Shown here piece by piece: positions 55,453-64,000 of a stretch of 64,000 nucleotides of DNA. Each line of letters begins with the position of its first letter. Within the stretch, counting starts at the first letter, position 1. A program made the translations under genes and the position numbers. Source of the stretch: Hanleya hanleyi (Eukaryota; Mollusca; Polyplacophora; Lepidopleurida; Hanleyidae); contig JAVTVY010016026.1 of the NCBI GenBank assembly GCA_036873755.1, positions 1-64,000 of the forward strand, in the 5' to 3' direction. Below the pieces are notes generated by a model that saw only the letters and a list, made by a program, of their open reading frames with translations, was not told where the DNA came from and made no database searches.

Positions 55453-55782
55453 ATGGCGCTACATCCGGGCATTTCATTGTATTATTGCTCTGTCATGTCA
55501 GTGTGCCTGAGTTCGACATGTACATGTACTGTCAGCCTTACACATGGACTTAATTTGCATACGCCATAGCTGGAAGGTGTACGACTTCTCACTCACCTCC
55601 CCCCCCCCCTCATGGCATACACAAAATACTTAATGACTCCTAAAACAACAGAGAAAAACGCCCTCTGGTGACAAGGGGAAGTAATTCTACTTGACACCTA
55701 ATCCCAGCATTGTTATCTCCCTTGTCCTGTTCCAAGAATTGGACACCCATAAAAAGTGTCATTCAACTACCACTCACAAAGA

Positions 55783-56009
55783 CAACACTGCAGTGCTGGT
55801 CGTGAGTAAAATGCAGGCGAGCTGCCAAATACTCTCCTCCAAGTTTCTTCAGGCGAGCAGAGGAGAGCAGTATCAAGATATTCGTTAACAGCATAGGTAT
55901 AGTTTACTTTCAAGGCGAGTGATCGTTGACTCTCCTTGAAATACTTTTAGGAGAGTGGAGGCGAGAGGAGAGTGATCACTCTCCTCTCACGCCCAGCACT
56001 GCAACAGTA
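55783..56009. mobile_element. hAT-type MITE
   Basis: 55791-56001 is bounded by CAGTGCTGGTCGTGAG and CTCACGCCCAGCACTG, inverted with one mismatch. The flanks CAACACTG and CAACAGTA agree at 6 of 8, an eroded 8-bp duplication. An interior rich in 'ggcgag/ggagag' folds on itself. CAGTG ends and an 8-bp duplication are hAT features. Confidence 0.7.
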
Positions 56010-57600
56010 TTATGTATTCAACAATATTTGGCTGTATACTGGTACAACAATATGTGGAAACAAGTAATGGTTTGACTCATACGCGCGCACAATTGCAACT
56101 TGCCTGAACATGTTGTCAAGTTCTTAACTTCTATACATATGGTCCTTCATGAATTCGTCATGAATTAGTTTCGCAGAAATAACTCATTTTGTGGGCAAGT
56201 TCAGGCGTTTTCATTTTTGCGCTCTCTCACTGTAGGGCACCGCCATTGAATACGTAAAATTTTAGGTGACATTTCGTCCACAGTGGAGGTAGAAAAATGT
56301 CTGAATTGAGTTGGAGTAACATTATCATTTATGGCAAAGTTTACATGATGTCACCAATGACGTTGCATTGTTTACGTCGCATGGAACGTAAATGACGTCA
56401 CCGATCATAGAAGCGCTCGTTATCGGGCCATCGCAAATTTTCTAAGGTGTGTCCATAAATTACCATTCTTCTGTATGAAATATCTCTGCACGTGTTGTTT
56501 TTTCGTTGTGGAAGACGTCATGTCTTTGAGGCAGCCATTATTGCGTGAGAGGTGGTCGTTTACTCGGTTTACATGGTTATACACTTCAGAAGCATTTTTT
56601 AATATCTAGTTCAATCCTATCACACATGTCTACTACGAACGGTCACCCTCACATCCTGTGGTATGTACATTCTATGGTGCCTTTATTTTAACCCTTGAAC
56701 CTAATTCCCCATCTCATGTGTACACTCCAATGCAACACGAACAGTGTGTTATGCACACCCACATTCCGTAATTAATACATGTATTTATTGTCAGCACAAC
56801 TTGAGTAACTTATGGTATCATATACTGCTTGCAGGTACTTACAAATCACAGAGTGAACGAAATATTCAGGTGCAGTTATACTGGCATTCCACTATCATCA
56901 AACATTTGCAATCAAACACCTGTCTAGACTCCGTTCATCTTCGGAGTTCCATGCGAGAATCACAACACAAAGCAGAACCATATAATTGGAGGTAGCATCC
57001 ATGTTTGCCCAAACTATGGGTTTTAGCCCCCCCCCCCACCGCCCACCCATGTAGGAACATGCTGAGAAATCAAAACTTCACATACACCCCCTCAGACATT
57101 ACATGCTTTATCGATACCTCCCAAACTGGGGTCAACCATCACTCCAGTCTGAACGTCAGCCTGCACAATAGAATCGTCCAACATGGTTTGAAAAATACCA
57201 AGCAGTATATTGTACACTCAATGCATTATTTCTCATTATTGATTAATTTATACCTGAGAAAGTAAGTGTATTTGCACAATTACATATTAACACATATGCA
57301 GGTTACATGCATGTACATGTACCTTTCTCCAAAGGGCACACAGAGCTCTTTCGTCCTGGAGCAGCACGTTCTCAAGAGAGTGGGAGACAAAGCAACTCAC
57401 TGGTAACACCAGAGGTTGACCCAATTTTAGACCAGGCCAGCATCACATCACTAACGCTCTGCCTGGACTAGCTCAAATTTGCAAATATCTTTTTCTATTA
57501 CATATTTTGTGTTCATGATCAAATATACATATAAATTGTCAAGTACGGGGTCATTTATATCGCTATTTTCTTTAGGGCCCTTGGTGGTTATAGGTGGTCT
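56010..57600. other. Unassigned DNA
   Basis: TGACGTCA (CRE-like palindrome) at 56393-56400; poly-C at 57029-57037. Short open frames only. Nothing else seen. Confidence 0.4.
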
Positions 57601-57609
57601 AAGGCACAT

Positions 57610-57770
57610 TGCTGGTAGCCTCATAGTTCCAGCCCTATGTGTGAAAGTATTTTAGTTACTTGCCGATGGGCGGTGGTGATGTCCGGGCACTCCAGCTTCC
57701 TCGGCCACTAAAACTGACTGTCACCATATGAGTGAAATATTCTTGAGTGTGACAATAAAATTAAACTCAA
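57610..57770 (+). mobile_element. SINE fragment (core and 3' end)
   Basis: 'tgtgtgaaagtattttagtt', 'acttgccg', 'actccagcttcctcgg', 'aaaactgactgtcacc', 'tcttgagtgtgacaataaaa' parallel the SINE at 15640-15870; no B box found. Confidence 0.65.
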
Positions 57771-58160
57771 CTCTACCATTTCTCGCTATTCTCTTGGTAA
57801 GCAATGAAGACTGGGAGACCGGATACTGATCGGTCAAAATCATATGCTGCCTGCTCATAGTTTGTGGGGGGGGGGGAGGACAATTGACTCTCATTTACAC
57901 GTGAGAATGTTACAATCCAGTTTACCATACTGGTTTCATTTCAACAAGCTATCAGTTCAGCATGCAGCAATTATATTGCTTTTCACAGTTTATAATACTA
58001 CTAATTCAGCTACATGTATGCATCGTTTCAGATTGTGCAAGGTATCAGCATGAGGATCTGCCTTCAAAGGAAATGAACCCCACAATTAACTCTTACACAT
58101 ATATAATATCCAGGTAAACATCTTGCTACACATATGAGTTGTTTTAAATATACTACTTTC

Positions 58161-59665
58161 TTAGCTCATCTGGGCCGAAGGCCCCATGCATGCCATGGGC
58201 TTATGTCATGGCCTGATTGTCCGTCGTCTGTCGTCCGTCGTGCGTAAACATCTTCTCTGAAACCGATTAAATATGACTGCCATGGTGGCCATCTTGAATT
58301 TGCCATTGAACATTGTTATTGCGATTTCTCAGGAACTACTGCATAGATCTTTCTCAAATTTGGTACACAGGTTCCCCTTGGGGTCTAGTTGTGCAAGATA
58401 CCTTTTGTGGTCTTATTCACAAATCCAATATGGCCATCTTGGATTTCCCCATGAAACATTGTTATTGCAATTTCTCAGGAACTACTTTGTGGATCTTCCT
58501 CAAATTTGGTACACAGGTTCCCCTTGGGGTCTAGTTGTGCAAGATACCTTTTCTGCTCTGATTCGAACATTCAATATGGCCACCAGGTGGCGATCTTGGA
58601 TTTCCAGATGAAACATTATCCCGATTTCGTAGGAACTACCGCATGGATCTTTCTCAAATTTGGTACAGAGGTTCCCCTTGGGTCTAGTTGCGCAATTAAG
58701 ATACAATTTATGGTCTGATTGAAAAATCCAATATGGCCAGCATGTTATCATCATTTCTCAGGAACTACTACTGCATGGATCTTTCTCAAATTTGGTACAG
58801 AGGTTGCCCTTGGGGTCTAACTGTGCCAGATACCATTTGTGGTCTCATAGAAAAATCCAATATGGCCACCAGGTGGCCATCTTGGATTTCCCCATGAAAT
58901 TTTGTTATCGTGAATTCTTAGGATATTACTGCATGGATGTTGATACACAGGTTCCTCTTGTGGTCCAGTTGTGCAAGATACCTTTGTTTGGTCCATTTTG
59001 ATAATCCAATATGGCCGCATCTTGAATTTCCCATGAAACTTTATCATAAAATCTCAGTGAATAACTGCATGGATCATTCAGTGTTCAGGGGGGACAACAC
59101 AAGAACTACTCAAGAACTACTTCATGGATCTTTCTCAAATTTGGTACACAGGTTCACCTTGGGGTCTAGTTGTGCAAGATACATTTTGTGGTCTGATTCA
59201 GAAATCCAAAATGGCCACCAGGCGGCCATCTTGAATTTCCCGATTAAACATTGTTATCACGATTTCTCAGGAACTACTTCTCAAATTTGGTACACAGGTT
59301 CCTCTTGGGGTCTAGTTGTGCAAGATATCATTTGTGGTCTGATTCAAAAATCCAATATGGCCACCAGACGGCCATCTTGGATTTCCCTATGAAACTTTAT
59401 TATCGCGATTTCTCAACAACTACTGCATTGATCTTTCTTAAACTTGATACACAGGTTCCCCTTGGGGTCAAGTTGGGCAAGATACCTTTTCTGGTCCGGT
59501 TTACTGCATTGATTACTGCATGCATCATTTAGTGTTGAAGGGGTGGGTGGGGGGGGGGGGACAACACAAGCTAGAAACTCATCTATTGCAGTTCTTTAGT
59601 AAAAATTTCTCACAGCTACTTTCTCTAGTTACAGACAGATGAGCTACAGTGCTGTGGCACTATCT
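58161..59665 (+). repeat. Capped tandem array F (~157-bp units), direct copy
   Basis: Left cap AGCTCATCTGGGCCGAAGGC then (GTCCGTCGTC)-type DNA; units contain 'aatttggtacacaggttccc', 'cttggggtctagttgtgcaa' and 'atatggccacc'; right cap 'acagacagatgagctacagt'. AGCTCATCTG and CAGATGAGCT form short inverted ends. Opposite in orientation to 21652-23434. Confidence 0.9.
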
Positions 59666-59695
59666 TAATGCATTTGAACACTCTGGTTAACATGG

Positions 59696-60413
59696 TTAAC
59701 TCATTGCCTACAGCAAGCCGCTGTAAGCGGCTCACGTTTCTTTAACTTGCGCCGGAAAGCCGCTGACAGCGGCTTCTTGACAGCCTTATCTAAACACACC
59801 TGTCATTGTTTGTTTTCAGCCCCGGAAGCCAAAAAGTGACCAATTAACGCTTCCATGATATATGAATCACTGGGGACATTCCATTCAGGCTCGATTTAGC
59901 GGTTATGACGTCGGGAATTTCCAAATAACCTCATATATCATGTGACAATTGAGAGGGAAACCCCAAACATAGCGAATGTTGTGTGTTTGTTATCTCCTCA
60001 CAACATGCAAATTCAAGAACAGTTTTCATCATCAGTTTTTATTTGTACGAATCACGAAAGCATCAATGATTGTAAAAATATATAGATAGCCTAATGAAAT
60101 GCGACAAATGAAAGGGATATCCCAAGCATGGCGTCATCATCCCGTGTGGGCGACGTAACTTCGTAAGTGGTCCGTGGGTTTTTTTTTCGCCCGACTTGAA
60201 AAAAAACAACAAACAATTCAAGAATGGTTTCCATCATTAGTTTTTATTTATATGAATCCCCAAAGCATAAGGATTGTAAAAATATATAGTTTACCCTACC
60301 TACGGTGCCATGGAAAAATCTGAGCCATTGTTATAACCATATGCGGAAATTTATTTTTTTGCAAAATTTATTCTGTCCAAACGTGGATATTTATTCCGTA
60401 GGCAAAGAGTTAA
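59696..60413. mobile_element. piggyBac-like non-autonomous element
   Basis: TTAA at 59696-59699 and 60410-60413; ends CTCATTGCCTAC and GTAGGCAAAGAG (inverted, 11 of 12). Inside: 'agccgctgtaagcggct' and 'agccgctgacagcggct' hairpins and a direct repeat (60003-60090 and 60210-60290, 'atgattgtaaaaatatatag'). No transposase frame. Confidence 0.75.
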
Positions 60414-60849
60414 TAGTGAAGTATCCATGACTTCATGTTAGCATTTGCTGTTCATAAAATAACCTTGGCACAAATAAAAATGTCCAAATTTCATCGGATT
60501 CCATTCATATGTACAGTATATCATTAAAATTTATCATTGATAAGAAAAAAAAACTCGAACTCCTGATTCATCATATAATTCATCCATTGTTTCTGATTTT
60601 GGAGTCGAGCATAAACACCATTATGACACAGTTACATTCTTCAGCACAGCATTCAGCATGGTGCATCCTTTGTATTAGTAGCTCTCCAGAGGTCTGCAAC
60701 TGACACTTCCATATTTATAATTTTTTTGAAGATACACATTTCTGGCAGTTATATTATGTGAATAGAAACGTAATGTTATGAGTCATTCGGTGTGACTGCA
60801 CACTAGTATTGCTCTAGGATCTGAAGAATCGCTATTCCTAGAAACACAA

Positions 60850-61350
60850 AACTTGCATGACCATCTTCAATTTATGCAAAGTTATGAATTATCCGTATCT
60901 CTCACAACATTCACTGTTCAACGTGAAAGTTGGTATACATCATCGATACATCAACAGACTAATTCCAATGAATTACCAAACCATTGTTTTTTTGATCAGG
61001 CAGAACCTTGGTAACTTAGCTGTAATATATGCAAAATTATTTATACTTTTTCTGATACCATTCAAGGGTTGAATACGAAAGTTGGTGTACATCTTTGATA
61101 GATTAAGAGACTTTAAATGATTGACCAAACTGGTTCATTGGGCCAAAACCTTGGCGAGCATGACTGTAATGCATGCAAAATCATTCATCATATTCATCTT
61201 TTATTCTTGTCAACTGTTTAATGTGAAATTGAAGTCATATACATCACCCGAGACTTTTGTACAACTGAAAAGAGCCACATGTAAACATTGTTTATGTCAG
61301 ACAGGCTAATGTAGTCTTTGTCTTGATGTTTACATGAAGTATATACCCTA
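60850..61350 (+). repeat. Array C, second copy, with repeat-45730-like flank
   Basis: Three diverged units around 'catcttcaatttatgcaaag' (60862), 'gctgtaatatatgcaaaatt' (61018) and 'gactgtaatgcatgcaaaat' (61160). 61255-61350 matches 45730-45890. Confidence 0.7.
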
Positions 61351-61359
61351 TAAAGTGAT

Positions 61360-64000
61360 ATATCAGTATTAGTTTAATGTGCTAGGATTGTGTTTTTGGG
61401 AAAATAAGAGTTACATGTACTACAGAGTAATACAGTACAGTATTACGGTATGGCGCTTTCCGTCCATTTCTTCTCCGGGCTCTGTATCCGAAGGTTTTTT
61501 CATCTGGCACAAGTTCTTGTGGGTGTATACATTAGGGAAAGATGATGTGTCAATTACCAAATTAATGTATCTGCATTCAGATTGCGTTTGTAATAACAGT
61601 ATGATCACCCCACATTTAATGTACATGTGTATCATTGGCAGTGAAAGGAAAGCGTGACAGATGCCAGTTTTGCAACTCATCATGGGTAATTTGTTTCATA
61701 TCAAAACAAAGGCCTGAATACACCGGCCAGCATCAGGTACATCTAGTGCCTGTAACTCTGTCAGTGCCTTTTTTTTGACTTCATAATTATTGCAGATATG
61801 TTTCTTGATCATAATACGTGTATGCAATCTTGCTCTGTACGATATGTTAGAGAACTCTAGTATCCCAATAGTTGTTTTTTCACACACTCCTCTAAAACGG
61901 AGGTGAAGAAGGCCATGTTTTCTGGCAGACCCGTCATTGAAGACAACTTCAATCGGCAACACTTTGCGTGCAATATATATGGCCTATTTCACTCCTTGGT
62001 TGAATGGTTCCCCACATGTAGTCACCTATTGTATGTGTCTTACATGACGGATTTGCCTGTTTTCTCAATGGAGTCACACATAGAAATCTGCCATAGGCAA
62101 CAATGGACATACTTATCTGCAGTGGGTGGTATAAAAAATAGATTATTATATACCGTAATGTATACAACATATATTTTTGCCCGTTAACAATTCACTATGG
62201 TTACTTAAACTGTATACTGTAGGTTGGTGACTATATATAAGCCATGTTGCCTTATATTTTTGTATTGTCCTGATGTCTTAATCAAAAGTTATTCACCTCC
62301 TTCGCCTCCATCGTAGTCTGCTTATTGGCTGCCCGTGACTTTACATGTTCTTCCAGTTTGAGCAGTTCACCTCATTTCATAGGTCGTGAGTTATGGGTAA
62401 CTTTTAGTTTAGTTCAAATGTGAAAAGTTGTATCATTTTGTTTTCATTTTATTGTAATTCATGATATTAATGTTGCAATCCGATTGTTATTTTTTTACCT
62501 CCAGGTTGCTGGTACATCATGTCCAAAATGGCAAACAAGTGTTGTGCAACGTGACAATAAACTCTCCAATATCCAGCTAACGTTGCTGTATATAGGTAAA
62601 TATGCCAAATTTTACCAACATTATTTTGTATAAGTATACATGTATATTCAACCACAATGAGTTATCAAATAATAACATTGTGTTGCCAGCTGTGCTCTGC
62701 CTGAATATAATTTGCCTGCTTTATTGAGGTGCAGACTGGAGCCAGAGCATGTTTGACTTGGGTTATTATGGAAAGACATGATATCTTTCCTTCTGTTCTT
62801 GTATAATATGCATTGTTATTCATTTCTCCAGTTGTTTTTCATTCAAGTCCAGCTATACATGCATTTTCCAAAAACTAACTTGTCTAAGCCATTTCGACAA
62901 AATCTTCACCGAATCCTATTCCATCACATAGCCTGATAGCTTACATCATACTCCACTTAAAGGTCAACCCAAACGGTCTGATGTCAAAAATATAGAAAAA
63001 ATATTCATTTTGATTCTGAAATTAATCACATTTTTTTTTCGTATTTTTGTGCCCTCTGGTTGGCGAGATATTGCTGTTTGAAAGGTGAAAATTGCTCTCC
63101 TGTCAATTCCAGCTGTGACGTCATGAAGGGACAGCCGATTTGAACTCTCTATATTAAAGCCTATACCACAGTCATAGGCACCTGCTGATTTCTGTATATT
63201 TTTGTAGTATCGGGGCATTATTTGTTACAGATACCAGCGGGAGGTTGTACTTTTACTATAGATGAAATGTCAGTCTTCATTTGTGGCCTAAAGATGAGAA
63301 AACCGCTGAAATTTGTACATAACCCGAGGGTGTGGTAAAGCGGCCCGGGCCATACTCGTAACTATTTGCTTGGTGCATTTTGACAGAAAGACATCATTCG
63401 ATCATCTGGACAGCGTTGTAGTGGAACTGGGGTATAAACCAAAACTAAAGGGAACCATGATTCCAAACACAAAGTTGAAGAAAAGTCAGAATGCCACGGT
63501 AAAGAAATCGTAGAACAAGGAGAAGTGACGTACGGGTTATGCGACCACGGACATCGGTTCCACAGTACCTTGCCTGCAAGCCGGGCCTCAGGCAGGGAGA
63601 CAGCTGTACGCGCCTACGGGGCCCTGCATGCTCGCTCTCCCAAAATCCACCCCAGCGAACATTACGGGAAAACGGCTAAGGAGACTTCTAGTAATGTTAA
63701 TATTTTCATGATTCTGTGACATTTGGCATGTTTGGGATTGTGGGAATGTCACTGGATTTCAACTGAATTGACGTAATTTCTCGGAAACTGAGCAAAAGTG
63801 AATGCCGATCTATTCGTCGTTTCTACACCCACTCACTCCGGATAACTTTCGGCCATGGATTTCCCGTCTTGTTATCAAACAGTGTTATGTGTGAAATTGG
63901 TATCTCTTGGAGAATATGGGAAAACAATCCGAATTAAAATCAGACATATATCAACATACCTATCAACAGTTTACTGTCCATTCCGTCGAATACCGGAGTT
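61360..64000. other. Unassigned DNA at right end
   Basis: 61962-61696 (-, 88 codons, MLPIEVVFNDGSARKHGLLH...) has coding-like composition but no family. 63313-63513 (+) and 63525-63719 (+) are open frames in a less AT-rich stretch, possibly a decayed element. No gene supported. Confidence 0.35.

Noticed and set aside
56393..56400. TGACGTCA as a functional CRE
   Set aside because: A single palindromic octamer with no gene next to it; not enough to claim regulation.
1..64000. CRISPR array, bacterial operon or phage-like system
   Set aside because: The repeats are ~150-bp degenerate tandem units without spacers, and the genes are spliced; the DNA is plainly animal nuclear.

Overview
This is a 64 kb piece of an animal nuclear genome: split genes with GT-AG introns, AT-rich DNA, and introns and intergenic DNA packed with transposon fragments, foldback elements and short-period tandem arrays. 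Several repeat signatures point to a mollusc: SINE-like ends running into (ACTC)n, a SINE core with the phrase 'ttttctccgggtact', many copies of GTTATCTCCCTT, and capped arrays of ~157-bp units. That placement is inference from recalled repeat types, not a database result.

Two conserved genes are clear, and they converge. (1) On the + strand at 3455-15394 are the last two exons of a Josephin-domain deubiquitinase (JOSD1/JOSD2 family, closer to JOSD2), separated by an 11.4-kb intron. The N-terminal exon with the catalytic cysteine lies left of the window. (2) On the - strand, from 49170 down to 23860, are 15 exons of POLR1A, the largest subunit of RNA polymerase I. All junctions keep frame and give 787 codons, from the start codon through the zinc sites, the DFDGD catalytic loop and the region after it. 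The other half of the protein is not found between 23860 and position 1, where JOSD lies on the opposite strand.

Layout: 1-710 tandem array; 710-15400 JOSD with a repeat-filled intron (arrays, a 320-bp interspersed family, a region bounded by inverted sequences at 8.2 and 14.5 kb); 15.4-23.8 kb intergenic, with SINEs, a MITE, and a capped array interrupted by a Penelope-like fragment; 23.86-49.17 kb POLR1A, whose introns hold a LINE fragment, foldbacks, a piggyBac-type MITE and long arrays; 49.2-64 kb upstream DNA with a fresh Mutator-like foldback element 0.44 kb from the POLR1A start, a frameshifted SGNH-hydrolase relic, nested foldbacks, a hAT-type MITE, an inverted second copy of the capped array, and a piggyBac-like element.

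No operon, CRISPR or bacterial-type system is present. The most unusual content is repeat architecture: several unrelated arrays with nucleosome-sized periods, a 99%-identical Mutator-like foldback whose arms each carry the same reading frame, and a hammerhead-like core inside a 149-bp Penelope-like insertion with a perfect 12-bp target duplication.
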